DNA of 64,000 bases from Maratus speciosus (GCA_963932465.1 OZ010794.1:215029748-215093747), one strand, 5' to 3'; counted from the stretch's first letter, positions 1 to 12,328 are shown. Notes: generated from the sequence alone by a model not told the origin. A program made the numbers and translations.

Positions 1-1020
1 CCTAACACCTGTAAGCGAAAATTCTTGAGTACGCCTAATATCTGCATGCCGGAAATTTCCGTATGTGTAATGGCGGATGTTATTGTTCGATGTTGTGGTT
101 CTTAACGCCATTTTGTAAAACATGCTGTGATTTGAGTGTTTAGTCTATTAACTATCGTACTTATACCTATAACTGGTGACATTTTCGTGTACATTAATGT
201 CCTCTGCACATTTGAAGGTATGGTTTTTGAAGTTATCACCGTTAATTAGTTAGTTATGGCAATTTTAAAAAGTACTGTTTGGGCATTCCACGACTTGTAT
301 TCTCCACAAAGAATACAAGGCAAAAACAATATAGTTCTTATGCTTTCAAAGATATTAAAAATACATATTAAGAAAAAATAATGCTTAATTCAGTTACTTT
401 GAACATTCTACTTTCGTTACGTACCTTTTTTATATACTTATGACATATATAAGTGCATATAAGTATATATAGTGACGTATGTAATTATTTAAAGCACTCG
501 GGACGTGGCTGGGGACCTACGTATCTTGCTTCAGCAAAAGTGTCGGACTAGAGTAGAAGAATAAAGGGCTGCGGACGAATTATATAAGTGCTTTAAATAA
601 TTTTTTTCAAAAAGTATTGTTTTTGCACTTTCAATTTAATCCGATCTCCCATATGATAACATGGTGAATGGTGAATTTTTTACAATTTTACTTAAAGCTT
701 AAAAGATATTAATCCTCTATTTTTATGACATACTTTTATGATATCCTAATGATTTAATTCTTCATCTTTGCTCCGCCACCCTACATGTTGTCCTAGGATG
801 ATTTTTAATATTTTTTAAAAATTAGTTAAAAAAGTTTTCTTTTTGTTCTGTCAGTTTTGAAATTTCTCAATGAAATACATTATGAGTGAAATTTTTCATA
901 AATTCTTTAAAAATACAAATTATTATTTTAATTGTTAGTGCCTTCTACCTAAGGATTACAATCCCGTGATCCCGCTTTATTTTCAATCCCGAAAATCCCG
1001 GGATTTTTGGGATTATTTTT
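1..1020. other. No gene seen; AT-rich intergenic DNA
   Basis: I see no coding region or RNA gene. A short inverted repeat (483-498 against 587-602, reading AATTATTTAAAGCACT on the left) brackets about 90 bp and may be a tiny fold-back element. A palindromic GATCCCG/CGGGATT-rich patch lies at about 960-1012. Confidence 0.6.
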
Positions 1021-1230
1021 TTAACCCCTTCAAGGGCAATCAAAAATGTCTCTAAATATTGAATTCTCACTGGAATAATCGAAAATTTTTATTTTTAAAT
1101 AAGATAACGCAATATTTTAATGATTCTCCTCCAAAGTTAAAACTATAAAATTTAGTTAAAATTTTCTGGTGAGAATCTTGTTTCATTTAGATGAGATATA
1201 TTTTAATTCCACCACCCCTCAAGGGGTTAA
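1021..1230. mobile_element. TTAA-flanked MITE, family A
   Basis: The segment is bounded by TTAA on both sides (1021-1024 and 1227-1230). Its ends are inverted and complementary (TTAACCCCTTCAAGGG against CCCTCAAGGGGTTAA). Close relatives lie at 25118-25326, 31915-32124 and 62339-62547, sharing interior sequence around TGTCTCTAAATATT and CTCCTCCAAAGTTAAAA. TTAA duplication is the signature of piggyBac-superfamily transposases; no transposase is present here. Confidence 0.8.
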
Positions 1231-1349
1231 TGGAACAATATTCAGCTGAAATTTAAAAAAAAATATATTTATAGACTTTCACTTTTGGAAAAAAAAATCA
1301 ATTGATTTTTATGAAAATTATATATCATTGAAAAAGTATGTATATCTCA

Positions 1350-2020
1350 GTTATTTTTTACATATATATCTAACCGATTAAAACTTTTAAAGTGGAAATC
1401 TTTTGACTTGGAATCAGATGTAACCGCACAGCTATTAGTCAGGAAAAATGAAACCCTTTGTTTATTTCTATTTCGCCGAGTGTGTATCATGATGTACGAC
1501 AAGATTATTAGGAGTAGATTAAACAATGATTGGTCTGCCTCGGCATTTCTTGGTACAACATAAGCAGCAGTGGGCGCCAATTCGTCATTTTGGCGTAACT
1601 ATCACGTCATCGAGTTACGAGATGAAATTGGTGCTAAATTAAAAGTAAAATAAAGTATTAAAAAAATATTTTGGTCTGTCTGCGAATATCCTGGTTGAAA
1701 ACCCCGGCAGACTAAACTTTATAACAAATAAGACGACATAATGTACAAATGAAACCCTATAAACATAACGTTTTACATTACATTGCCATATATATATATT
1801 ACTTCGCCATCGACTTTCAGTATCAATTAATGGTTTAGGGAAAATTTATGTTAACAGTAAGTGAGAAAATGACTGATTCGGCATAACTTGGTACAAAACG
1901 AGTAGAATAAAAAGTAAAAGGGGGCCCGGCGCAGCTACCCCGGGCCAAAGATTTTAGGGGACTCCCATGTGCCCAGCTAGAAAATGTTTGCACTTTTTTT
2001 GCAAAATAGTATAGATTGTA
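1350..2020. repeat. Dispersed repeat, inverted relative to the copy at 26.8-29.2 kb
   Basis: This block is the reverse complement of the sequence that flanks the LINE at 27.0-29.0 kb. It shares the GCGCCAATT...GGTGC module (about 1574-1634 against 29036-29096), the GTCTGCCGG segment and the ATTAATGGTTTAGG / GCATAACTTGGTAC tail. Near 1690-1730 it shows the same site without the LINE, so it is an empty-site reference. The repeat class is unknown and no protein is recognised. Confidence 0.65.
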
Positions 2021-2039
2021 CACAATTTGTGCATAAAAA

Positions 2040-2203
2040 GTGACTATTTTTGAACACTTCGAAAAGTATGCACCTTTTGTGCAAACTGTCTGTATTTTTT
2101 ATACATACAAAAAAGTGTATATCCTATGTTGTCAAAAACTGTGCACATTTTTTGCATAAAATAAATTAATATTCCGTGTTCGCGAAAAGTGTGCATTTTT
2201 TAT

Positions 2204-2238
<35 letters not shown>

Positions 2239-2333
2239 GTAGATTCCAATTTTCCAAAAATTATATATTTTTTATGGATGTAAAAATTAGTACTTTTATT
2301 TTAAATAGTATATTTACCCCCCCCCCCCCCCCC
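2040..2333. repeat. Low-complexity block: TTTGTGCA motifs, poly-A and poly-C
   Basis: Repeated TGCACA/TTTGTGCATAA motifs run from about 1990 to 2200, followed by a 31-nt poly-A run (2206-2236) and a 17-nt poly-C run (2317-2333). The TGCACTTTTT vocabulary recurs in the tandem repeat at about 15.1-15.45 kb. Confidence 0.7.
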
Positions 2334-3365
2334 GAAAAAAAAACCGAAAATTCTCAATTCTATTTTAATTTTAAGGTAAACGAAATAAATACATTTTACT
2401 ATGTTTTTCAAAATAAGAAAAAAACAAATTTTAATTATTTAAATTTCAAAATCCAGGAAGAGACAATGGGGCTCCTCCCCCCCCCCCTCTTTCTTTAACG
2501 GAAATTTCCTGAGTTCCCCTTTATTTTAAGTTGCTTGAAAAAATTAATTTTACTATGTTTTTCAAAATAAGCAAAAAAGAATTTTAATTAATTAAATTTT
2601 ATAATCTGCGGTACGGGTAATGGTTCACCTAAACCCTCTAACTTTACAGAAAAATATTTAATTCCTCTTTTATGCTAAGTTATTCGAAAAGAGAAAAATT
2701 TACTGTGTTTTTCAAAATCATTGCAAATAAAATTTAGAAATAATTTAGATTAAATCAAATTCGAGGGAGGGGCAATAGCTCTCATATGACCCCTTCTACC
2801 CAAGTAAAAGTTCTTAGTTCCTCTTTAATGTACTCGAAATAAATAATTTTGCTGTGCATTTCAAAATTGGTGAAAAAGACATTTTAATTAAATAAGTTTC
2901 AAAATCCAGGGAGGGGCAAAATGGACCTCTCCTCCCCCTCCTTAACAGAAAATCCACAGTTCCACTTTTATTTTAAGTTACTTGAAAGAATAAATTTTAC
3001 TTTTTTTTTTCAAAATCGGAGAAAAATAAAATTTAGTTAGTTAAATTTTTATATCGAGGGAGGGGAAATGGCCCTCCTAAGCCCCCTTCCCCCAAAAGAA
3101 ATTTCTTAGTTTATGTTTATTTTAAGTTACACGTAAATAATAAATTTGACTCTGTATTTCAAAATAGGAAAAAAATAAATTTTAATTAATCAAATTTTAA
3201 AATGCAGGGAGGGGCAATGGCCCTCCCATGCCCTATCAGAAAATTCCTTACTTCCTCTTTTATTTTAAATTCTTCGAAAAGAATAAATTTTATGAAGTTT
3301 TCAAAATTATCAAAAAGAAAATTAGCTAGTTAAATTTTAAAATCGGGGGAAGGGCAGTGGACTCC
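2334..3365. repeat. Tandem array, ~150-bp unit, about 7 diverged copies
   Basis: The anchor ACTATGTTTTTCAAAAT or a variant recurs near 2399, 2552, 2701, 2852, 2999, 3150 and 3294, a spacing of about 145-153 bp. Each unit also has a GGGAGGGGCAATGG-like purine patch and a pyrimidine patch (CTCCCCCC). Divergence between units suggests an old array. No coding capacity is seen. Confidence 0.8.
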
Positions 3366-3845
3366 CCCCCCCACACACACACACTCACGCAAACTCTCTC
3401 TTTTTGATGATTACTAAATGCATCCCTTATCATCGATCAAGCATAAATTCCAGTTATTATGAAAATTACTTCTGCTTTCAAAAATCAAATGAAAAACGTT
3501 TATTTCTTATTAATTTCTTTCAAATTTCTATTTAAACATTTGGGCAGAGATCCAGATACATTTTTCGATATCAGCCAAACGAGATTGACCAATCAGAAGC
3601 CTGCATATTTGCAAACAATGAAAAGGTCGCAAAAATACGGGCTTCTGATTAGTGGATTTCGTTTCGCTAACAGCGAAAATCTATCTCGATCACGGCCTTG
3701 ATTTTTATTTTCGCATGTGTAGCTGAAATTCAACTCAACACTCCTTTCCTTGTGTTTACATGCATCGAGCCACAGCCACACATCGAGCTGCGTGGCGGGC
3801 GTTATTAGTAGCGAAATTTGTAAGAAATAAGAGGAACTTTTACTA
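3366..3845. other. No gene seen
   Basis: A (CA)n patch lies near 3370-3383. Short open frames here overlap on both strands without coding character. Confidence 0.5.
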
Positions 3846-3849
3846 GAAT

Positions 3850-4104
3850 ATGAGCTCAACTGGATCGAAACTTCGGACTTCAAAAAGGATAAAGCCTAAT
3901 ACTAGGAAAAAGGGATTGATATCTTCTAAAAATGAAAGTGAAGAAAGTGCAATGGATTCAAATGCCCTCACAGAATAATGGAGAAATGAACGACAGCAAG
4001 ATGGAGGATGACACCGTAGCAAACGGCGTATCTTCAGTTCAGGAAAACAACGTTTATTATTTGGATATCTCACCAAAGGAAATAATACAAGCAGGGCCCG
4101 TTTA
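3850..4104 (+). pseudogene. Coding-like fragment of unknown origin
   Basis: From an ATG at 3850 the frame reads a Ser/Lys-rich sequence (MSSTGSKLRTSKRIKPNTRK...) for 42 codons to a stop near 3976. The +1 frame then continues with protein-like text (EMNDSKMEDDTVANGV..., LDISPKEIIQ) to a stop at about 4102. Codon choice looks coding rather than random AT-rich DNA, and a frame change joins the two parts. It could be the start of a decayed retrotransposon ORF1 or an old exon; I do not recognise the family. Confidence 0.3.
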
Positions 4105-4604
4105 ACACTTGGAAGTAGGAGAAGCCCGACGTCACACAGGGCCCCCTATTACTCTACAAATTGCTTTTTTATTTACTAAATCCCTTTTTCGTATGCTTAA
4201 ATAATTTGAAATTTTACCATCAAAGTTTAGAGTAAATAACACTTAATATTAAACTAAAACTAACTACCTATATATACATACTATGAAAAAGTATTTTATT
4301 ATATTTTTAATTGTAAATAACCAATTTATTTTGTAAATGACAAATATGGAACTACAGTTGAGGATATTTCAAAATATCATTTGTGATTTACAAATTGCCA
4401 CATAGTAAGAACAAAAAAATTTCAAAAGAAAAACAATGCATTTTTACCCTGATTGAGTTTCTTTTTTCTAATAATTAGTTTTGAAAAGTAAAATTGGGGG
4501 CCCTTTCGTATCTCAGTGGGTAAGCACGGGCTTCATGGGCCTATTCCATAAAGAGGGCCTGAATACAAGTGCTGCAGAGTGATATGTACGAGGAAATTAA
4601 AATC
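4105..4604. other. No gene seen; possible old insertion
   Basis: The stretch begins with CAGGGCCCGTTTAA and ends near a GGGGGCCCTTTCG segment (about 4496-4509), loosely suggestive of a degenerate TIR element. No target duplication could be identified. Confidence 0.3.
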
Positions 4605-4813
4605 GGTACTTTTCGGTTAGCCGGGTGCTAGTATTATGTATACATGTATATATACATATGTATAGATATACATATCTGTGGATATATGTGTATATATACA
4701 ATATATGTATATACATACATGTGTATATATATAATATGTGTATACATACATGTGTATATACATACTATATTTATGTGTACATAACACTGGCACCCGGCTA
4801 ACTGAAAAGTACC
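4605..4813. mobile_element. Inverted-repeat MITE with TATACATA core
   Basis: The ends are inverted and complementary: GGTACTTTTCGGTTAGCCGG on the left, and CCCGGCTAACTGAAAAGTACC on the right less its first base. The interior is a TATACATA/TATGTG microsatellite-like tract. A second copy with the same TTAGCCGGGCGCCAGTGTTAT terminus lies at 13406-13597. No transposase is present. An open frame on the minus strand here is only the microsatellite. Confidence 0.7.
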
Positions 4814-4879
4814 CTATAATCTTTTTGGAAGCAAATGGGGCTCTCCCAAGCATACACCCGCGTCGTCTAAAGAACGGAA

Positions 4880-5131
4880 TTCAAGGAAATATTCAATCAT
4901 GACCAAATTAATGAATTGAAACTAACCTGGCGAGGGAAACTTAGCAACGACAAGCTCTCTAGAAACAGCGCAACAAATCTTAGACATCCAAGAATTGGAA
5001 GAAATACCGGTATCACCTGTTCTCCAACAAGAAAGCATTACCACGTGGTTCCTGCTGCATGGCATCCCCACAGATGTATCGTGTGAAGAAATAACGAAAG
5101 ACCTGCAAGATGCTACTACACTGCTAGTAGT
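4880..5131 (+). pseudogene. Decayed ORF1-like fragment (retrotransposon gag-type, tentative)
   Basis: One frame reads protein-like text ending in WFLLHGIPTDVSCEEITKDL and then TAA at about 5129-5131. The pattern of a hydrophobic strand, GIP, then an acidic helix (EEITKDL) resembles the domain upstream of zinc knuckles in ORF1 of non-LTR retrotransposons. An upstream frame change lies near 4930-4980. It may belong with the coding-like fragment at 3850, separated by later insertions. No zinc knuckle is visible. Confidence 0.35.
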
Positions 5132-5214
5132 ATAATTATGTCATTAAATCCGCAACAGATGGCGAATAATTATTTTTTTTTCACGCCAAAGTTTCATTTA
5201 TCGTTCAGGGATCT

Positions 5215-5400
5215 GTTTAGGAAAAAATTGGGTCCTTTAAAGGACTCTTCACAAATTTTTTCATCTCAAAACAGGACCCTTCACAAAACTTTTTGCCTTA
5301 AAAAAGGACCCTTCACAAAATTCCTTGTCTTAAAAATAGGCCTTTTACAAAAATTTTCCAGCTCTTAATTAAACCTTTCACAAATTTAATCATTTAAAAG
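5215..5400. repeat. Minisatellite, ~37-bp unit
   Basis: Units of the form GGACCCTTCACAAAATTTTT...TTAAAA recur at about 5236, 5272, 5308 and 5340, with a related GACCCTGACAGG at about 5577. There are about 5 units. Confidence 0.65.
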
Positions 5401-5829
5401 TAAAATCTGACCTATCACTTTTACATATATAAAGAAAATATATGTATTTTACATACATATATCTTCTTAAAAATATATAAAAAAGAACCTGAGTATAACG
5501 TTCATTTCAAATTCACAAAATTAGGACTAGATTTTTCACAAATGTAAAAAAACTCTTCACAATTTCACAAAAACAGGACCCTGACAGGAAAGTCTGGACA
5601 GACCCCTGTCGTTTGATCAGCTAAATGTGATTTTTGCTGAATTAAGCTTTGAAATAGTGGAGTTAAAAAAGTCTGCAGACAAGTATATTGTTTACAAAGG
5701 TAAGTTTAAATTCTTTATTTAAAGACCATTATCGAGCTAAGAAATTTATAATATGTCTAAAATAAGCGTAAACTTTTGTTTGTTGCAGATCTGCAACAAC
5801 GTGCCATGTCTTCTCTTGTAATGGTTGTT
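5401..5829. other. No clear gene; one exon-like stretch with a donor-type end
   Basis: At about 5607-5700 a plus-strand frame reads LSFDQLNVIFAELSFEIVE and onward to YIVYK, ending at a good 5' splice-site match (AAAG|GTAAGT). It may be a relic exon or chance; nothing flanking confirms a gene. Confidence 0.25.
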
Positions 5830-6684
5830 GATAATGTGCGGAAAAATCTCAAATTTCTTTGATTCATGGAAAAATAGTGAACTTTGTCGATCAGGAACGG
5901 GAAAAAAGGGGAATTTTGTTGAACTGATGTGGGAAAAAAGTGAATTTTGTTGAACGGGTGTAGAAAATCGTGAATTTTGTCGATTATGAGTGGTAAAATC
6001 TCAAATTTCGTTGATTCATGGAAAAATAGCAAACTTCGTCGATCAGGTGCAGAAAAAAAGGAAATTTTGTTGATCAGGTGTCGAAAAATAGCGAATTCTG
6101 TCAATTGGGTGTGAAAAAATAGCGAATTTCGCTGGTCGGGTATGAAAAGATTGTGAAACTTGTCAATCCGGCGTAGAAAAATTGCGAATTTGTTTGATCG
6201 GGCATAGAAAAAGTGTGAATTTTGTCGATAATGTGCGGAGAAATCTCAAATTTCGTTGATTCACGGAAAAATAGCGAACTTCGTCCAACAGGCGCGGCAG
6301 AAAAGGGGAATATTGTTGAACGGGTGTGGAAAAAAAGGGAATTTTGTTGAAAGGGTGTAGAAAATCGTGAATTTTGTCGATTAGGAATGGAAAAAATGTC
6401 AAAATTTCATTGAATCACGAAAAAATAGCAAACTTCGTCCAACAGGTGCGGGGAAAATGGAGAGTTTTGTTGATCAGGTGTGAAAAAAAGGGAATTTTGT
6501 TGATTGGGTGCGGAAAAATTGGAATTTTATCGATTGGCTTTGAAAAAATTGTGAATTTGGTCGATCAGGTGTCTAAATATCGCAAAGTTTTTTTATAGTG
6601 CATGGAAATTTACAAAAATTGTCTTCAAAAGGTATACAGTAAATTAAACTTTGAATTGAAGTTAATTAAAAAAAATATTATATG

Positions 6685-9376
6685 TTCATGACATTGGAAG
6701 TCGAAAAATAGCGAATTCTGTCAATTGGGTGTGAAAAAATAGCGAATCTCGCTGGTCGGGTATGAACAGATTGCTGAACTTGCCAATCCGGCAAAGAAAA
6801 ATCGGGAATTTGTTTGATCGGGCATAGAAAAAGTGTGAATTTTGTCGATAATGTACAGAAAAATCTCAAATTTCGTTGATTCAAGAAAAAATAGCAAACT
6901 TCTTCAATCAGGTGCGGGAAAAAAGGGGAATTTTGATGATCATGTGTGTAAAAAACGGAATTTTGTGGATTGGGTGTCGAAAAATAGTGAATTTTGTCAA
7001 TTGGGTGTGAAAAAATAGCGAATTTTGCTAGTCGGGTATGAAAAGATTGCGAAACTTGTCAATCCGGCGTAGAAAAATTGCGAATTTGTTTGATCGGGCA
7101 TAGAAAAAGTGTGAATTTTGTTGATAATGTGCGGAAAAATCTCAAATTTCGTTGATACACGGAAAAATAGCGAACTTCGCCGATCAGGCGCGGCAGAAAA
7201 GGGGAATATTGTTGAACGGGTGTGGAAAAAAAGGGAATTTTGTTGAAAGGGTGTAGAAAATCGTGAATTTTGTCGATTAGGAATGGAAAAAATGTCAAAA
7301 TTTCATTGAATCATGAAAAAATAGCAAACTTCGTCAAACAGGTGCAGGGAAAATGGAGAGTTTTGTTGATCAGGTGTGAAAAAAAGGGGATTTTGTTAAT
7401 TGGGTGTCGAAAAATAGTTTATTTTGTCAATAAGGTGTGAAAAGATAGCGAATTTCACTGGTCGGGTATGAAAAGATAGCGAAATTTGTCAATTTGGCGT
7501 AGAAAAATCGCGAATTTGTTTGATCGGGCATAGAAAAAGTGCGAGTTTTCTCGATAATGTGCGGAAAAATCTGAAATTTCGTTGTTTCATTGAAAAATAG
7601 TGAACTGCGTTGATCAGACGCAGGAAAAAGGGGAATTTTCTTGAATGGATATGGAAAAAAAGAAAATTTTGTTGAACAGGTGTAGAAAATTATGAATTTT
7701 GTCGATTAGGAGTGGAAAAAATCTCAAATTTCGTTGATTCACGGAAAAATAGCGAACTTCGTCGATCAGGCATGGAAAAAAGGGAATTTTGTGTTTTATC
7801 AGGTGTAGAAAAATAGTAAATTTTGTCAGTCGGGTGTGAAAAAATGGCGAATTTTGTCAATTGGGTGCGGAAAAATTGGAATTTTATCGATTGGCTTTGA
7901 AAAAATTGTGAATTTGGTCGATCAGGTGTCTAAATATCGCAAAGTTTTTTTATAGGGCATGGAAATTTACAAAAATTTATACAGTAAATTAAACTTTGAA
8001 ATGAAGTTAATTAAAAAAAAATATTATATGTTCATGACATTGGGTGTCGAAAAATAGCGAATTCTGTCAATTGGGTGTGAAAAAATAGCGAATCTTGCTG
8101 GTCGGGTATGAAAAGATTGCTAAACTTGCCAATCCGGCATAGAAAAATCGCGAATTTGTTTGATCGGGCATAGAAAAAGTGTGAATTTTGTCGATAATGT
8201 ACGGAAAAATCTCAAATTTCGTTGATTCACGAAAAAAAATAGCAAACTTCTTCAATCTGGTGCGGGAAAAAAGGGGAATTTTGTTGATCATGTGTGTAAA
8301 AAAGGGAATTTTGTGGATTGGGTGTCGAAAAAGAGTGAATTTTGTCAATTGGGTGTGAAAAAATAGCGAATTTTGCTAGTCGGGTATGAAAAGATTGCGA
8401 AACTTGTCAATCCGGCGTAGAAAAATTGCGAATTTGTTTGATCGGGCATAGAAAAAGTGTGAATTTTGTAGATAATGTGCGGAAAAATCTCAAATTTCGT
8501 TGATACACAGAAAAATAGCGAACTTCGCCGATCTGGCGCGGCAGAAAAGGGGAATATTGTTGAACGGGTGTGGAAAAAAAGGGAATTTTGTTGAAAGGGT
8601 GTAGAAAATCGTGAATTTTGTTGATTAGGAATGGAAAAAATGTCAAAATTTCATTGAATCATGAAAAAATAGCAAACTTCGTCAAACAAGTGCGGGGAAA
8701 ATGGAGAGTTTTGTTGATCAGGTGTGAAAAAAAGGGAATTTTGTTGATTGGGTGTCGAAAAATAGTTTATTTTGTCAATAAGGTGTGAAAAGATAGCGAA
8801 TTTCACTGGTCGGGTATGAAAAGATAGCGAAATTTGTCAATTTGGCGTAGAAAAATCGCGAATTTGTTTGATCGGGCATAGAAAAAGTGCGAGTTTTGTC
8901 GATAATGTGCGGAAAAATCTCAAATTTCGTTGTTTCATTGAAAAATAGTGAACTACGTTGATCAGACGCAGGAAAAAGGGGAATTTTCTTGAATGGATAT
9001 GGAAAAAAAGAAAATTTTGTTGAACAGGTGTAGAAAATTATGAATTTTGTCGATTAGGAGTGGAAAAATCTCAAATTTCGTTGATTCACGGAAAAATAGC
9101 GAACTTCGTCGATCAGGCATGGAAAAAAGGGAATTTTGTGTTTTATCAGGTGTAGAAAAATAGTAAATTTTGTCAGTCGGGTGTGAAAAAATGGCGAATT
9201 TTGTCAATTGGGTGCGGAAAAATTGGAATTTTATCGATTGGCTTTGAAAAAATTGTGAATTTGGTCGATCAGGTGTCTAAATATCGCAAAGTTTTTTTAT
9301 AGGGCATGGAAATTTACAAAAATTTATACAGTAAATTAAACTTTGAAATGAAGTTAATTAAAAAAAATATTATATG
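6685..9376. repeat. Two tandem higher-order repeats of 1,346 bp
   Basis: The marker TTCATGACAT starts at 6685, 8031 and 9377, so two consecutive intervals are both exactly 1,346 bp. The two units read nearly identically over their length, including private variants such as GAATCTCGCTGG/GAATCTTGCTGG after the spacer. Such high identity implies a recent tandem duplication or homogenisation by unequal exchange. Confidence 0.85.
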
Positions 9377-10439
9377 TTCATGACATTGGGTGTCGAAAAA
9401 TAGCGAATTCTGTCAATTGGGTGTGAAAAAATAGCGAATCTTGCTGGTCGGGTATGAAAAGATTGCTAAACTTGCCAATCCGGCATAGAAAAATCGCGAA
9501 TTTGTTTGATCGGGCATAGAAAAAGTGTGAATTTTGTCAATAATGTACGGAAAAATCTCAAATTTCGTTGATTCACGAGAAAAAATAGCAAACTTCTTCA
9601 ATCAGGTGCGGGAAAAAAGGGGAATTTTGTTGATCATGTGTGTAAAAAAGGGAATTTTGTGGATTGGGTGTTGAAAAATAGTGAATTTTGTCAATTGGGT
9701 GTGAAATAATAGCGAATTTCGCTGGTCGGGTATGAAAAGATTGCGAAACTTGTCAATCCGGCGTAGAAAAATTGCGAATTTGTTTGATCGGGCATAGAAA
9801 AAGCATGAATTTTGTCAATAATGTGCGGAAAAATCTCAAATTTCCTTGACTCACGGAAAAATAGCGAACTTCGTCGATCAGGCGCGGCAGAAAAGGGGAA
9901 TTTTGTTGAACTGGTGTGGGAAAAAAGGGAATTTTGTTGAAAGGGTGTAGAAAATCGTGAATTTTGTCGATTCGGAATGGAAAAAATCTCAAAATTTCAT
10001 TGAATCACGAAAAAATAGCAAACTTCGTCGATCAGGTGTGGGGAAAAAGGAGAGTTTTGTTGATCAGGTGTGAAAAAAAGGGAATTTTGTTGATTGGGTG
10101 TCAAAAAATAGTGAATTTTGTCAATAAGGTGTGAAAAAATTGCAAATTTCACTGGTCGGGTATGAAAAGATAGCGAAATTTGTCAATCTGGCGTAGAAAA
10201 ATCGCGAATTTGTTTGATCGGGCATAGAAAAAGTGTGAATTTTGTCGATAATGTACAGAAAAATCTAAAATTTCGTTGATTCACGAAAAAATTGCAAACT
10301 TCTTCAATCATGCGCGGGAAAAAAGGGAATTTTGTTGATCATATGTGTAAAAAAGGAAATTTTGTGGATTGGGTGTCGAAAAATAGTGAATTTTGTCAAT
10401 TGGGTGTGAAAAAATAGCGAATTTCGCTGGTCGAGTATG

Positions 10440-11520
10440 AAAAGATTGCGAAACTTGTCAATCCGGCATAGAAAAATTGCGAATTTGTTTGATCGGGCAT
10501 AGAAAAAGTGTGAATTTTGTCGATAATGTGCGGAAAAATCTCAAATTTCCTTGATTCACGGAAAAATAGCAAAGTTCGTCGATCAGGCGCGGCAGAAAAG
10601 GAGAATTTTGTTGAACGGGTGTGGAAAAAAAGGGAATTTTGTTGAAAGGGTGTAGAAAATCATGAATTTTGTCGATTAGGAATGGAAAAAATCTCAATTT
10701 CATTGAATCACGAAAAAATAGCAAACTTCATCGATCAGGTGCGGGGAAAATGGAGAGTTTTGTTGATCAGGTGTGAAAAAAAGGGAATTTTGTTGATTTT
10801 GTGTCGAAAAATAGTGAATTTTGTCAATTGGGTGTGAAAAAATAGCGAATTTCGCTGGTCGGGTATGAAAAGATTGCGAAACTTGTCAATCCGGCGTAGA
10901 AAAATTGCGAATTTGTTTGATCGGGCATAGAAAAAGCGTGAATTTTGTCGATAATGTGCGGAAAAATCTCAAATTTCCTTGACATACGGAAAAATAGCGA
11001 ACTTCGTCGATCAGGCGCGGCAGAAAAGGGGAATTTTGTTGAACGGGTGTGGAAAAAAAGGGAATTTTGTTGAAAGGGTGTAGAAAATCATGAATTTTGT
11101 CGATTAGGAATGGAAAAAATCTCAATTTCATTGAATCACGAAAAAATAGCAAACTTCATCGATCAGATGCGGGGAAAATGGAGAGTTTTGTTGATCAGGT
11201 GTGAAAAAAAGGGAATTTTGTTGATTTTGTGTCGAAAAATAGTGAATTTTGTCAATTGGGTGTGAAAAAATAGCGAATTTCGCTGGTCGGGTATGAAAAG
11301 ATTGCGAAACTTGTCAATCCGGCGTAGAAAAATTGCGAATTTGTTTGATCGGGCATAGAAAAAGCGTGAATTTTGTCGATAATGTGCGGAAAAATCTCAA
11401 ATTTCCTTGACTTACGGAAAAATAGCGAACTTCGTCGATCAGGCGCGGCAGAAAAGGGGAATTTTGTTGAACGGGTGTGGAAAAAAAGGGAATTTTGTTG
11501 AAAGGGTGTAGAAAATCGTG
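10440..11520. repeat. Shorter higher-order period (~428 bp) within the satellite
   Basis: The variant series beginning ATTGCGAATTTGTTTGATCG recurs at about 10477, 10905 and 11332, an interval near 428 bp. It carries the same order of monomer variants (TGGAGAGTTTTG, CATTGAATCACG). This is a second, shorter periodicity on the right half of the array. Confidence 0.7.
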
Positions 11521-12328
11521 AATTTTGTCGATTCAGAATGGAAAATATCTCAAAATTTCATTTTATCACGAAAAAATAGCAAACTTCGTCAATCAGGTGT
11601 GGGGAAAAGGAGGGTTTTGTTGATCAGGTGTGAAAAAAAGGGAATTTTGTTGATTGGGTGTCGAAAAATAGTGAATTTTGTCAATAAGGTGTGAAAAAAT
11701 AGCGAATTTCACTGGTCGGGTATGAAAAGATAGCGAAATTTGTCAATCTGTTGTAGAAAAATCGCAAATTTGTTTGATTGGGCATGGAAAAAGTGCGAAT
11801 TTTGTCGATAATGTGCGGAAAAATCTCAAATTTCGTTGATTCACGGAAAAATAGTGAACTACGGTGATCAGGCGCTGGAAAAAAAGGAAATTTTGTTGAA
11901 CAGGTGTAGAAAATCATGAATTTTGTCGATTAGGAGTGGAATAATCACAAATTTCGTTGATTCACGGAAAAATAGCGAAATTCGTCGATCAGGCACGGAA
12001 CAAAGGGAATTTTGTGTTTTATCGGTTGTAGAAAAATAGTAAATTCTGTCAGTCGGGTGTGAAAAAATAGCGAATTCTGTCAGTCGGGTGTGAAAAAATA
12101 GCGAATTCTGTCAGTCGGGTGTGAAAAAAATAGCGAATTTTGTCAATTGGGTGTGGAAAAATTGGAATTTTAACGATTGGCTTTGGAAAAATTGTGAATT
12201 TTGTCGATCAGGTGTCTAAATATCCCAAAGTTTTTTTTATAGGGCATGGAAATTTACAAAAATTATCTTCAAAAGTTATACAGTAAATTAAACTTTGAAT
12301 TGAAGTTAATTAAAAAAAAATATTATAT

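Larger units (their letters stand above)
5830..12328. repeat. Satellite array of ~30-bp monomers with higher-order structure
   Basis: About 6.5 kb is built from variants of a 28-34 bp monomer, approximately GAATTTTGTTGATCGGGTGTGGAAAAAA with many substitutions. Distinct variants follow one another in a fixed order, giving higher-order units. A ~90-bp non-satellite spacer (TATACAGTAAATTAAACTTTGAA...ATTATATGTTCATGAC) recurs ending near 6694, 8040, 9386 and 12336. Many minus-strand open frames of 60-115 codons (Phe-rich, KIHDFLHPFNKI style) arise because monomer lengths hover near multiples of three. They are not genes. Confidence 0.9.

Noticed and set aside
4097..4545. Possible hAT-like element starting CAGGGCCCG
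   Set aside because: No matching inverted end or target duplication could be aligned convincingly.
4617..4853. Tyr/Ile-rich open frame; likewise 13362-13568
   Set aside because: Both are translations of the TATACATA core of the same MITE family.
5757..11917. A dozen minus-strand open frames (60-115 codons), Phe/Pro-rich and repetitive, resembling a gene family
   Set aside because: They are read-throughs of the ~30-bp satellite, whose monomer lengths often preserve frame. They start and stop with array variants and have no motif outside the repeat.
5830..12328. CRISPR-like alternation of short repeats and variable segments
   Set aside because: Repeats are degenerate, there are no unique spacers of constant length, and the context is eukaryotic satellite DNA.
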